Assembly (NCBI GenBank): GCA_026075535.2
Contig: AP026539.1
Span: forward strand, 3,720,001 to 3,784,000
Direction of reading: 5' to 3'
Length of the DNA stretch: 64,000 nt
Source of the DNA: Tricholoma matsutake
Taxonomy: Eukaryota > Basidiomycota > Agaricomycetes > Agaricales > Tricholomataceae
Part shown: positions 44,092 to 54,055 of the stretch, piece after piece
How the letters are laid out: the number at the start of each line of letters is the position of its first letter
Position numbering within the stretch: the stretch's first letter is position 1
The notes under the pieces: model-generated
Told to the model about the DNA's origin: nothing
What the model saw: only the letters and a program-made list of their open reading frames with translations
The model's database searches: none
Position numbers and translations under genes: made by a program

Positions 44092-44317
44092 CTTTACACT
44101 CCCCCCCCCCCAATCTGAGCACACTCTGCTCGGACACTCTGACAGTCTGAGGACTTTGCTTGGACTTTGCTTGGACTTCTTTGGCTGAAAGTCCTGCCAA
44201 ACTAAATGTCCAGTCTGAGCTGAGTCCAAGCTGAGTCCTAGGACTGTCCGAGCAGAGTCCGAGTGGACCAGCACTCATACAGTCTGAGTTGCTTATATAA
44301 CCGACTGAAAAATCAGT

Positions 44318-44400
44318 GGCTACCCCAGGGATTGAACCCTCATAGTCACATGATAAAGTACAATTAAGGCAGCGATATGACAGTTAGACTAAAGCATCAT
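44318..44400 (-). other. Pol III-like A/B boxes, left arm
   Basis: The minus strand has TTTAGTCTAACTGTCATATC as an A-box-like stretch and GGGTTCAATCCC as a near-consensus B box. The spacing is larger than in a normal tRNA gene and no cloverleaf forms, so this is a tRNA-derived promoter rather than a tRNA gene. Confidence 0.5.
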
Positions 44401-44534
44401 TACAGATAAGTAGTTATATCTCTCTATGTACCGCCCCGGCTGTGATGACAAATCAACACAGCTGCATCATCAACAATGCTGGCAACAGCACCGCCTCCTC
44501 CTTACCTCATACCCCAATAACCAACAATGGGAAC

Positions 44535-44634
44535 GAGCCCAAATGATGGCATTGTCATTTGGGCTCACTTGTAAGTGTTTTTTTACATGTTTTTTGTTGT
44601 TTTGTTTAACTAACTGCATTTTCCTTACTGGTAG
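44535..44634 (+). other. Hairpin plus intron-like module 4
   Basis: The hairpin arms GAGCCCAAATGA/TCATTTGGGCTC (44535-44566) are followed by ACTT and GTAAGT (44571), a T/G-rich tract, TTTAACTAACTGC and a terminal TAG at 44634; the intron-like span is 64 nt. Confidence 0.65.
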
Positions 44635-44904
44635 ATTCTATCTATGTTATAACGATGCCGCAGCCTCAAAACCACAAAAATGGCTGACACAGTCACCACC
44701 CTATGACCCAGAACCACTGCCGCAAGCAACTGCTCGCAGGGTGGGAATGGGTACAACTGCAAAACAGCAGGACAACAGCAACACCGACTTGTCCAAATGG
44801 AACAACAACGCAACAAGGCGACTGGAGACGACTGGGACTGGGAGATGGAATGACGAGGGGACGAGCAGGAAACAACAAAAGGAAGGCAAAGCAAACGAAG
44901 AAAA

Positions 44905-44985
44905 GGCCCAAGAGATGTTGTTTGACGTCTCTTGGGCCGTTGGTATTTTTTTTGTTTTGTTTTTGTTACTAACAAACTTTTTTAG
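44905..44985 (+). other. Hairpin plus intron-like module 5
   Basis: The stem is GGCCCAAGAGA/TCTCTTGGGCC (44905-44938), differing from module 4 by paired changes. It is followed by GTTG, GTATTT (44943), TTACTAACAAAC and TTTTTTAG at 44985. Confidence 0.65.
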
Positions 44986-45312
44986 GTATTATCTAGTACT
45001 GCTGACGACGACGAGCACTCAGAACCACTGCCACAAGCAGCTCCTTGTGGGGTGGGAATGGGTGCTTCGAAACGACAAGAATGGCTACCCCAACAGAACA
45101 AGCCCCTGCCCCCAGCCCTCACACCCACCACACAGGATGCACCACCTGCCTCCACAAGCAACTGCTTGTGGGGTGGATGGTGGGTGGAATGATGATGATG
45201 GCAGGGAACAACAACGGGTGGAACGATGACAATGGGTGGAACAACAACAATGGGTGGAACAACAACAATGGGTGGAACAACAACAATGGGTGGAACAATG
45301 ACGATTAGGGGA

Positions 45313-45405
45313 GATCCAAGAGACATCAACATCTCTTGGGTCCTAGGTAAGTTTTTTTTTTTCCTTTTCTCATTTCATTTTTTGATGCTAACTAACTTTT
45401 TATAG
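45313..45405 (+). other. Hairpin plus intron-like module 6
   Basis: The stem is GATCCAAGAGA/TCTCTTGGGTCC (45313-45343), then TAG, GTAAGT (45347), a long T run, GCTAACTAACTTTT and TATAG at 45405. Confidence 0.65.
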
Positions 45406-45865
45406 GTACAAACTACTACTGGCGATGACAACGATGACAACACCACCACCACCACTGCTGTGTGAGCCCCTGCTCACAGGGTGGAAGGTGAGGGGGAAGA
45501 GACAAGGGGGAAGGGAGACGAGAGGGAAGGGAGACGACAACGAGAGTGGGGACACCCACAATGACACCTGCCCCATGCCTACAAGCATCTGCTTGTGGGG
45601 TGGTTCGGGGGGGAGAAGAAGAGCAAGACAGCCAGGGGATGACCCAGGGAGAGATGAACACTGCAATGAGCAACTGCTTGTGGTGGGTGTTGTTAATTTA
45701 TTTTTATAATTGATAGTTACGGCCCCCTCCCCTCGAGCTTGTGAGGGGAGGGCTTAGTATTATACATATTAGTTACCCCTTGCACAGATGCAAGGGGGTC
45801 AATTTAATAATCTATAAAAAATTAGATTTCAGTAATAAATAGATATAATGTATGTAACTTTAAAT

Positions 45866-45951
45866 GACTACTTGGCTTAAGTGGTAGAGTGTGCATGTTT
45901 TGTCATCATGTGATTGCTAGTCCAGACGGCTGTTGGTTCAATTCCTGCTGT
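45866..45951 (+). other. Pol III-like A/B boxes, right arm
   Basis: GGCTTAAGTGGTAGAGTG resembles the tRNA A box, and GGTTCAATTCC (45934-45944) matches the B box. The 5' part TGACTACTTGGC... also resembles a tRNA acceptor/D-arm. The 3' end lacks a matching acceptor stem. Confidence 0.55.
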
Positions 45952-46146
45952 GCACACATTATTTTGTGAGACTTATAAGACTTTCTCTAAGACTGGAACT
46001 TGGACTTTACTTGGACAGTACTTTAAAGGTGTAAATAAATGCACAATTGATGTTGTTGAGCAAAGTCCAAGTGCAGTCCGAGTGCAGTCCGAGTGTCCAA
46101 GTGCATCTGACTGGAGTCTGCTCGGACTGGGGGGGGGAGTGTAAAG

Positions 46147-46190
46147 TACTGAGCAGATGTCATGGGTGTGGTTGCGGTGGGTTCAGACAT
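46147..46190 (-). pseudogene. Element F/G gag start
   Basis: ATG at 46190 opens MSEPTATTPMTSAQ and runs into the insertion end at 46146. The leader (46191-46236) joins it to the LTR. Confidence 0.55.
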
Positions 46191-46236
46191 CTCTCTTTGT
46201 TGGTGAGGTAATCTCCTCTTTGTCTTTCAGCTGATC

Positions 46237-47133
46237 TGTAGAACCAACATTGTGCTGGGGTCAAGTAATGGACTAGTCTTCCATTGTATCAGTACCAAGA
46301 TGAACCTGGTTGTGGTTCTGCTTCTCTTGGTGGTCGGTCTGGGGTTTGTCTAAACCTGGGTCATTGTGCGGTGTTTTGAGAGGTATTCCCTACACCTAGG
46401 TAGGTGGTCTAGCAGATAGTTTAGATCTTATGTTAAGGGTGAAGCCTCAACCACTCAATCTAGTCAATGTTGTTCCACAAGGTGCTTCCTCAATGGGTTG
46501 TTCAGCACTAGTCTTACTTGGAGTGTCTGACATAAGATGGATAGTGCACTCTAGCAGGCCTTCTGCATAGAGTCGTCGGGGTTCACGCACCAAGGGGCTT
46601 CCTTAGTGGTTTTGAGTAAGTTCACATACTAAAGGGCTTCCTTAGTAGTTTCGAGTAAGTTTGTGAGTTCACAGGTTAAGGCTGTAGATTGCCTAGATCT
46701 AAACTAAGGACATCCCTACTATGAGTTGCAGTACTTATACTAGGAGGGAGGTCCTTATCGTCCAATCGGAAAGATAGATGTGTATCAAGTAAGAATAGAA
46801 ACAATAAGCCTCATGCCTAGCATGAGGCATCCAATGTCAAGGATCTGATGTCAAGGAGTGCTGTGGTGCAGCATGTCAATCGTGGGAGTCCAATGTCACA
46901 GACCCAATGTCAAGGGGTCACTGTATCACAGTATGTGTGGGAGCAGGTTCAGGTGCATGGAGTCGCCATGCATCAAGGGTGCCTTTCATGGGAAGGGGAT
47001 TGAATGCATGTCATCAACATGCATTGTGGGTGTGTCTGGTGTCAAGGGCATGAGTCAGGCATGAGTCAGGAAGTGCCTCCTGTCTGGAGGAGATCGTTGG
47101 GTATGTCAGGTCAGTCAGGTCCTATGTGTTACA
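46237..47133 (-). repeat. 5' LTR of element F/G
   Basis: On the plus strand it runs from TGTAGAACC to TGTGTTACA (about 897 bp), giving TG...CA ends and near-inverted termini. Internal short repeats include AAGGGGCTTCCTTAGT and CCAATGTCA...GGTCA units. The gag start lies 47 bp beyond its inner end. No second copy remains in the window. Confidence 0.65.
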
Positions 47134-47154
47134 AGGAAAATTGTAACAGTAAAC

Positions 47155-47253
47155 CTAAAAAACAATAGAATACAATTAGTTGATTGATAAAAACAAAAAC
47201 AAAAACAAAAAACTTACCTATGGCCCAAATGACAGTTGGCATCATTTGGGTCC
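47155..47253 (-). other. Hairpin plus intron-like module 7
   Basis: On the minus strand the stem GGACCCAAATGA/TCATTTGGGCC (47253-47222) is followed by ATAG, GTAAGT (47217-47212), a (TTTTTG)n tract, ATCAACTAATTG and TTTTTTAG ending at 47155; intron-like span 63 nt. Confidence 0.65.
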
Positions 47254-47352
47254 ACATACCATCCAGTCAGCTTGTTCGCAAGGAGTGGTTATGGTGGAGT
47301 AAGGCATGGATGGCGTCTCATAGTAGATGACATAAATAAATCCTAGAAAGAT

Positions 47353-47577
47353 TATGGAAGGGAGTTGGGTCTCCAACACTCAAGAAAGGGAATGAGACTA
47401 AGATGAACATAGTATGGAATTAAGAAAAGATGATCTCTACAAGGTCTCATACAATAATGTCAACATAGTAGCACGTGATCTTCATGTGATCGTGTTGATA
47501 AGTCATCGATCGATTGTTTGTGTCGATCGTGTTGTAGCATAGCGTAGCGACATTGTAAGAGAGGCGACTCTCTTACA
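47353..47577 (-). repeat. 3' LTR of element E
   Basis: 225 bp, about a dozen substitutions and two 1-bp indels relative to 52766-52990. The minus strand starts TGTAAGAGAGTCGCC. The outer end reads TATGG where the other LTR has TGTGG. Many of the differences are CG versus TG/CA. Confidence 0.85.
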
Positions 47578-47597
47578 CCTGCCCAGGTTCCAAAAAA

Positions 47598-48035
47598 TTA
47601 TTCCTCTTCCCAAGCTATCCATTCCTGCAAGGCCTCTGTTTCCAACAACTCTGTCTGTGGCAGCCATAAGTCTGATTCTGCCCCATATCCCTTCCATCTT
47701 ACCAGGTACTGCTTCCCTCGTCCTCTTGGTCTCTCATCCAAAATCCTGTCGATGAAATATTCCGTTACTCCTTTCTCCGTGAAGATAGGACCTGGTTGTT
47801 CCAATTCTCGTCCTGGGAAAAGTTTGGGGTCATTTTCAACATGCATTTTTAGTTGGGATACATGGAAATTTTGATATTGTTTCACAGATGGTGGCAGGAG
47901 CAGTCTGTATGTCAATGATTCTGGGTTCACTTCTATCACATCGTACAGTCCATCAAAGTGTGGCATGAATTTTGCACTCCGCCGTGCTGTCACAAGCATT
48001 ACTCGGTCACCAACTTTATACTCTGGGTCTGCTCT
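47598..48035 (-). pseudogene. Element E integrase C-terminus and chromodomain
   Basis: Starts after a TGA with RADPEYKVGDRVMLVTARR (GPY/F-like region), then FMPHFDGLYDVIEVNPESLTY. The chromodomain TEYFIDRILDERPRG, QYLVRWKGYGAESDLWLP and EWIAWEE is complete and ends at a stop near 47598. Of the pol modules in this window this is among the best preserved. Confidence 0.85.
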
Positions 48036-48725
48036 TCAATCGCTGTTTGCATGATGTGCCTGCAAGATCTTCACTCCCAGCAATACATCTCGTGCGCCCT
48101 CGACATTGTGTTCAATTGTTTCGAGGATTGACCTCACCATTTGCATGGTGTCTTCTTTGACACCGCTTTCGTTAGGCAATGGAGGCAACAATTGGGGTGA
48201 TCTGCCTGTTTTGAGTACAAATGGTGAGAAACCTGTCGATGCATTTATAGTGTTCATTATGTCAAACCTGACTTTAGGCAGTGCCTTCGACCACCCTTTT
48301 TGATTTCGCTCCATGTGGTACCACAAGCACTGTACTACTGTTTTGTTCATGTGCTCAGATGCACCGTCTGTTTCTGGATGATATGATGTAGATAGTTTGT
48401 GTTGTATTCCGGTGAGTTTCATCAGCACTTTCCAGAACTTGCTCATGAAGATTTTATCTCTATCTGAAATTATTTTGCATGGACATCCATTCTTGCAGTA
48501 CCACCTGTTGAATAAAATGTTCACAAACTCCTCTGCAGTGATTTTGGTGGAGCAGGGTGCGACTTGAATGTCTGCCCCCAAGTGGTCCATCATCGTCACG
48601 ATCACATCATTTCCTTCATCTGGCGGTAGCAGTCCCACAAAATCAATTGCCACTGACTCAAATCTTGCGTCTGGTACTGGTAGGGGGTGTAGGGGTCCCA
48701 CGACTTTGCTAGTACTCGATTTGTT
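48036..48725 (-). pseudogene. Element E integrase catalytic core
   Basis: The DDE residues are present in order: Asp in VAIDFVGLLPPDEG, Asp in IISDRDKIFMSKFW and Glu in YHPETDGASEHMNKTV. The frame is open for 221 codons between TGA codons. Similar to element B along its whole length. Confidence 0.9.
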
Positions 48726-49382
48726 TCATTGGCAGTCTGCGCATCCAGGAATATACACTGACAAGAGGTCCCTTCGCATATTAGGCCAGTAGAATTTGTT
48801 GTGCAATGTTAAGTACGATTTTTCTCCTCCAAAATGTCCCAAGTTGTCGTGGGCTAATCGGTACAAGTCTTCCCTCAGGTGTTTGTATTTTGGGATTATT
48901 AAACGGCCTCCCACGAAGAGCAAACCATTTTTCTGTGTTATGTTGAGTTTTTTGTCAATCATTCTGCGCTTCAAGTCTTTCATGATGCCAGTGCACCATG
49001 AGTTGTGCTTGTAGCCTTCTCTAATGTTTGTGAAAATCTGTGGGTTGCTTTCAATCATGAAAACCGCAGTGACAGTAGTGGGGGGCATTTCTTTGGGCAT
49101 CCTGGAAAGTGCGTCTGCTATGGTGTTATCCTCCCCCTTGACATAGGTGATTGTATATTCATATTGCGACAAATATTCCATCCATCTGGCTTGTCTTAGA
49201 GACAGGTCCTTTTGCATGTCAAAATTCTTTAGTGTTTTGTGATCTGTGTAGACATTGATGTGTGTTCCTAATAGGTCGACGGGCCATTTCGTTACTGTGC
49301 ATATGATGCTAAGCAATTCTTGCTTGTGTACTGGATAATGCAGCTCTGCCCCTTTTAACTGGCAGCTTTCGAATGCTACAGG
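48726..49382 (-). pseudogene. Element E RNase H end and integrase zinc finger
   Basis: Reads YPVHKQELLSIICTV, INVYTDHKTLKNFD, YTITYVKGEDNTIADALSR (RNase H C-terminal half), then RLAHDNLGHFGGEKSYLTLH and CADCQ (HHCC). Both ends are TGA codons, each one C-to-T change from CGA. Confidence 0.9.
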
Positions 49383-50690
49383 TCACGTCATCTCCCACGT
49401 TTTTCCAAACGATAGCACGGCTCCCGTTTGACGTTTGCTTGCATCGCATGTGATGTAAATCTCGTTTTCACCTGGATTATGGTGGTCAATTGATACAAGA
49501 CAGTCTCTTCCAAGGACTAGTCCTTTAATAGCATTGAAGGTGAACTGATGTTCTGCTGTCCATGTGGGGAAACTTCCATTGCATTGTTTCTTTGTTAACG
49601 GTGTCAGAACTGTGGTATGTTCTGCTAGCACTGGGAGGAACATGCTAATGTATTGTACTAATCCTAGGAATTGGTGTACCTGTTTTGCTGATTTCAGTGC
49701 CTGCCAATTTAGAATTTTCTCCACCTTTGATCCATCCGCTTCAATTCCTCTCCCTGAGATATGGTGACCAAGGAAATCCATTTCTGTTTTGAACAGTGAT
49801 GATTTCTTCAATGAGCAAAACAAATGTGCTGCACGCAACACATCGAGCACTTTTGTGACATTCTCCTTATGTTCTGCCAAGGTAGAGGACCAAATGATAA
49901 TATCATTGAGATATATGTGGCATATCTTGCCTATTAGTGCTGATAATGCCAGGGTAACACATTGTTGGTGTGTTGCTGGAGAATTACAAAGTCCCATTGG
50001 CATGACTACCCACTCCCATAGTCCAAATGGGGTGAGTGTTGTGGTGTATTTGACATGATCTGAGTTCATTAATGTTTGGAAGAATGAATTTGTCATGTCT
50101 ATTTTTCCCCAGATTTTCCCTTTAGAGCAATCTGCCAAGATGTCTTCAATTCGAGGGAGAGGGTAGCAGTCGGGGATCATGATCATGTTTAGTTTTCTGT
50201 AGTCATTCACCCAGCGAGGGAGAACTGATTTGTTGGCCTTAGGAATAATGAAGGAAGGTGATGCAAAGGGTGACGAGGATGCTTGTATGCGTCCAGCTGC
50301 TACATGCTGTTCGATGAGTGTTTTCCATCCCTCTCTGTACTTTTGAGGGCATGAGTATGCTCTTCCCATGGACACTGGTAGGCCTGGTTTAATGTCGATG
50401 TTATGGTAAACACTTGTTGACAGGTCTTTCACATGGGGAATGTCAGTAGGGAAACAGTCACTGAAGGTTTCCTTATACTTTGTGTCCAAAGCTCATAGTA
50501 TTTCCTGTCCCACCAATTGTTGTATTCGCGTTTTAATGAGGCCTATGATGTCCACCAGTTTTGATGTGTACTCCTCAAAATCGAAACACCCTGGGTTTTT
50601 GTTGAATAATTCAAGTAATTCATTGTGTACTTTTGTTCATGCTGTTTTGAGCTCATGGTGTGCTAGTTTGATTCCTAATGCTATCTTCTT
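49383..50690 (-). pseudogene. Element E reverse transcriptase and RNase H start
   Basis: Frame 50489-49383 contains FIIPKANKSVLPRWVNDYRKLN, GKIDMTNSFFQTLM, WVVMPMGLCNSPATHQ and the catalytic box HIYLNDIII, where YLDD has become YLND by a single G-to-A change. RNase H starts with ITCDASKRQTGAVLSFGK. The first section (50690-50490) has two more TGA codons. Confidence 0.9.
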
Positions 50691-51590
50691 TCATTGTTGT
50701 GGAGGCGCTAACTGTGTGATGCGTCTCTGTGGGGTGGCTGGGTTTAGAAGATTGTATCCAGTTTCTTTCACTACAACTGTTTGCAGTTCTGCATTGATGA
50801 CTATTTTGTTCTTTGAGAGGAAATCAAGTCTGAAAATGAGGTTGGTATGCAACCCAGGGCAGATTATCGTGTTGACGATGTGGGATTTCCATAATGAATC
50901 AGGCAATTGGAGATGTAATTTACAGTATTGGTTTAAAACATAGGCAGAGTCCTTCTTTTCTTCCTTCTTCTCTACAAATGCCCCAGAAACCAAGTACGGA
51001 TTGAATAGCATTCTTGGTTGCAATGCCAAGATGTCCACCAAGTCAGATGAAATCAGCACTGGGGGACAGCCATGGTCAATAAGTGCTTTGTAACATGTAG
51101 GAGTGCAAATGGCTGGAGCATCGACGCAACATGTCCACCACAGATGTTTAGGAAAGGATATTGGATTCGGTATGTACTCTTCGATTTCATCATCCTCGAA
51201 TTCTATGTTTTCGTTGCTCTCTTTGTCAAAGATCGCATTTACGACAGTCGTAGGCTGGGCTTTTTTGAAAATGGTCTTGGCTTTCACCGTGTTAGCTAAC
51301 GTTACATTTTTACAAGCCTCTGCAGTTGGTCTAACATCTGTGCCTAGTGGGCAGTCAGGAGAGTAGTGACCTGCATAGAAAGTTTGGCACCTAAAACAAC
51401 CCTGGTGAGCTCTTAACAGGTCGCATTCAGCTGCACTGAGTTTGGCTATGAATGCACCGACTGCGCTGGTCGTGTTTGAAGTTGCTGCTGGTGTTGCCGC
51501 ATTGCTGGTTGTGACTGTATGCATACCATTTCCCTTCTGAGTAGCGGTGTTTGTGCGCCCTTTACTCAGAGCTATCTTCAACCACTCCTG
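50691..51590 (-). pseudogene. Element E nucleocapsid and protease
   Basis: The zinc knuckle CFRCQTFYAGHYSPDC has the CX2CX6HX4C spacing also seen in element B. The protease-like segment HLWWTCCVDAPAICTPTCYKA leads to ALIDHGCPPVLISSDLV, in which the catalytic triad is DHG. The homologous position in B is DNG. A long substrate-binding half with NLIFRLDFLSKNKIVI follows. Confidence 0.85.
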
Positions 51591-52379
51591 TCATTTTCCT
51601 TCAATTTCCATGTCCAGTAGATGAACTTGTTCAATCCAATTGTCAATATCTGCGATACTGTCAAGCACGCGATGAGCATTTTGCACATTGTATGATCCTT
51701 TCAAGGTTGGCAATAGGCGTGGTACAAAGTGACTTCGTAATTTATTCTCTGCGATATGGTAGTCTGATCCTGCGATGTTCAGTTCCGTGTTCACTTCGTG
51801 GATGGACTCTGTCCATGTCAGGAATGGTGTAATCCCTTGCATGGTGATTTGCACAGATACCAAGGAATCTTGCCAAGTGCGGGGTAGGAACTTCTTCTTG
51901 AATTCTAGTATGAAAGCTGGGAACATGGTGGTGGACAGTCGGGCATGGTTAGCATTGACCCATGATTGCACTGCAGATGACTCAAAGTTATATAATATTG
52001 CTTGGACACAGTTTGCTTCTTCTACTTTCTTCATCTGGAAATAGTGTTTACACGCATTTTCAAAAACATGCACAGCTGCAATGGTGATGCGACTGGCAGA
52101 CAGGATGGGCGCATGGCTAGGTGATTGTTGGAGGACAGTGGCAGGGACGTAGTTTATTTCATTCATATTGTTCAGGCTAGTAGTCAGGTTTCGGTTGTAT
52201 GCGTGGGAGGCAGTGAATTCGGTATCAGAATCTGAGTAGTTGTCTTGTTGGTGAGCGGGGGGCACTGGATTGTTTATTGCAGGCATTGTTGGTGGCATTG
52301 GGGTGAGAGGGGAAAGTGAACCTCTGGTTGCCAGTGGTGTGGTAGCTTTGACTTCGGGTTGGCGAGCCCGACTCCGCAT
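51591..52379 (-). pseudogene. Element E gag
   Basis: ATG at 52379. A Pro/Thr-rich N-terminus of about 50 residues is followed by HVFENACKHYFQMKKVEEAN, QSWVNANHARLSTTMFPAFI and FKKKFLPRTWQDSLVSVQIT, the typical Gag capsid region. It ends at TGA (51591) and the same frame continues into the zinc knuckle, so Gag and Pol were one polyprotein. Element B gag is the closest relative in the window. Confidence 0.85.
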
Positions 52380-52765
52380 AGCGCAGGCCTGGGTTGTCAG
52401 GGGCAGTCAAGACAGTTTGGGGGGGTGGGGTGGGCGTTCAGGTTTAACAGTAGGTTTCTGAGGTTTCAAGGTTTGTGGTTTATATAGATTTCCAGTGACT
52501 ACATGCGTGAAGGAAGTATATGTGCGAATGTGCAAACAGGTGTCTTCTTTCATCGGGGAGGTTGTGGATCAATAGGATCAATGACATTATAGATTCCTAA
52601 AAGGTGATGTGGGCTTTGTCTGGTTTCAATGATGTTATTCGGGGCAGGTTACACATGGCGGGGGAAAAGTATTGGCGATAAGGGGGTTTTCGGGTGTTGA
52701 AATTTTTGGCGTACTAGTTTCTTCTGGGTTTCCGGTGTTCCTTTACGCTGAATCTTAAAAAAAAA

Positions 52766-52990
52766 TGTGGAAGGGAGTTGGGTCTCCCAACACTCAAGAA
52801 AGGGAATGAGACTAAGATGAACGTAGTATGGAATTAAGAAAAGATGATCTCTACCAGGTCTCATACAATAATGTCAACATAGTAGCACATGATCTTCATG
52901 TGATCGTGTTGATAAGTCATCAATCGATTGTTGTGTCGATCGTGTTGTAGTGTAGCATAGTGACGTTGTAAGAGAGGTGACTCTCTTACA
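52766..52990 (-). repeat. 5' LTR of element E
   Basis: 225 bp from TGTGGAAGGG to CTCTCTTACA on the plus strand. On the minus strand the LTR is followed by a run of T and AAGATTCAGCG, as in element B, which also has a T run after its 5' LTR. No standard tRNA primer-binding site is obvious. Confidence 0.85.
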
Positions 52991-53025
52991 CCTTACTTGA
53001 AAAGAAAAGAAAAGAACTTGAAAAA

Positions 53026-53420
53026 GAAATACCTAGAGCCCAAATAATCTCTTTCGTTGTTTGGATCCAATGTTGTTGGTTGGCAGTGGTTGGCATCATT
53101 AGTCAATGTAGGAGTGGGCATGTGAGTGGTGTAGAGGTGTGAGGGACAGGGGCATTGTGCTGGACATGTGTGAGACAACTTTGGCAATTGCTGCATCGTT
53201 GGATCCCTGAGACTTTCTTGAGCTCAGGACACAATCTATATATAAACCAAAAATAGGGCCTGGAGATCTCTGCACTATTAGATTTGAGACATTCTCTATT
53301 CCTCAATCTAACATAAAACCTCATTCTCAATAAATTGAGAACTTGGAACAACAGTGATCAACATAACACCTGCCCTGATGCCTACAAGCAACTGCTTGTA
53401 GGGTGATTTGTGGGTGCACC
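53026..53420 (-). repeat. Composite repeat remnant with module 8
   Basis: The minus strand has the stem GGATCCAAACAA...TTATTTGGGCTC (53068-53036) followed by TAG and GTATTTC. Further right lie GTGGTTGGCAG-type tracts and the second hairpin CTACAAGCAACTGCTTGTAG (53381-53400). Confidence 0.5.
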
Positions 53421-53426
53421 CTCGAC

Positions 53427-53849
53427 TGTAAGGGGACTAGGGGATGCCCGGTGTGTTTTTCCTATTTTTTATGTTTGTCCTATATTTTTCCTCACTTCAT
53501 TTCCTCCTATTCTTCATTTTCTATGATTTTTCCTTATTTTATTACTAATTTTCCCTTCCATCACATTTGTGCATGTTGACAGTTTTATATTTAGAGGCAA
53601 GCACCCCTTCCGACATCTACCCCTTGGTATGATGTCATTTGGCAGCCTTGATCTGCCCATCTCTGCCTTTTCTATTTTTAGATTATTATTTGATTTTTGC
53701 AGTCTTCACATATACTGGGCATTGGCAAAGGGGTCCTCAGAGTTTTCTCTTTGGATTTCCCTTTGCTAGGAGCACCTCCAATCCCTGTAATATGTAGTAT
53801 AACTTTCACTTTGGATTTCCCTTTGCTAGAGGCTGAGGTTCCCCTTATA
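53427..53849 (+). repeat. Solo LTR of the element A family
   Basis: 423 bp, TGTAAGGGGACTAGG to CCCCTTATA, matching the 5' LTR of A closely. The flanks TCGAC (53422-53426) and TCAAC (53850-53854) look like a 5-bp target duplication with one CG-to-CA change. No internal sequence is present. Confidence 0.85.
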
Positions 53850-53854
53850 TCAAC

Positions 53855-54055
53855 CCCCACTTGCAGTCAATTGTGTAAGTTTTGTTAACAGACAGATATG
53901 AACTTATCTGTGTAGACAATACAAGTGTAATAGGTAGTAATATAATATTGTGGAATATATTTGTTTTGCTCTTAACATCTTGAACATCTTGAACCAATCT
54001 TGAACATAAAATAACTGTAAGATCAATAATAGATTTTCACTGATAAAACCTAGTC
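53855..54055. other. Spacer, nothing recognised
   Basis: Short AT-rich stretch with a CTTGAACATCTTGAACCAATCTTGAAC direct repeat near 53980. Confidence 0.4.

Larger units (their letters stand above)
44092..46146. mobile_element. 2.05-kb inverted-end insertion in the F/G gag
   Basis: The ends CTTTACACTCCCCCCC and GGGGGGGAGTGTAAAG are inverted copies. About 330 bp on each side have the same plan: GTCCAAG/GTCCGAG repeats, then a tRNA-like stretch with A and B boxes. Between them (44430-45860) is the composite hairpin/intron-like repeat. The gag start (46190-46147) and gag body (from 44091) are interrupted by it. No target duplication or transposase was found. Two tail-to-tail SINEs are the main alternative. 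Confidence 0.6.
47353..52990 (-). mobile_element. Element E: nearly complete chromovirus
   Basis: About 5.64 kb with two 225-bp LTRs. Gag and Pol form one continuous frame of roughly 1,600 codons from about 52379 to 47598, broken only by TGA codons at about 51590, 50690, 50640, 50490, 49382, 48726 and 48036. Every stop is TGA. No frameshift was seen between these points. The flanks AAGAT (47348-47352) and CCTTA (52991-52995) do not match, so the target duplication is lost or the flanks have been exchanged. Confidence 0.9.

Noticed and set aside
45866..45951. A genuine tRNA gene
   Set aside because: A and B boxes are present but the spacing is too long and no acceptor stem pairs; better seen as a tRNA-derived element arm.
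53569..53888. Short frames in both directions in the solo LTR
   Set aside because: Same frames occur in the LTR of element A; they are LTR sequence, not genes.
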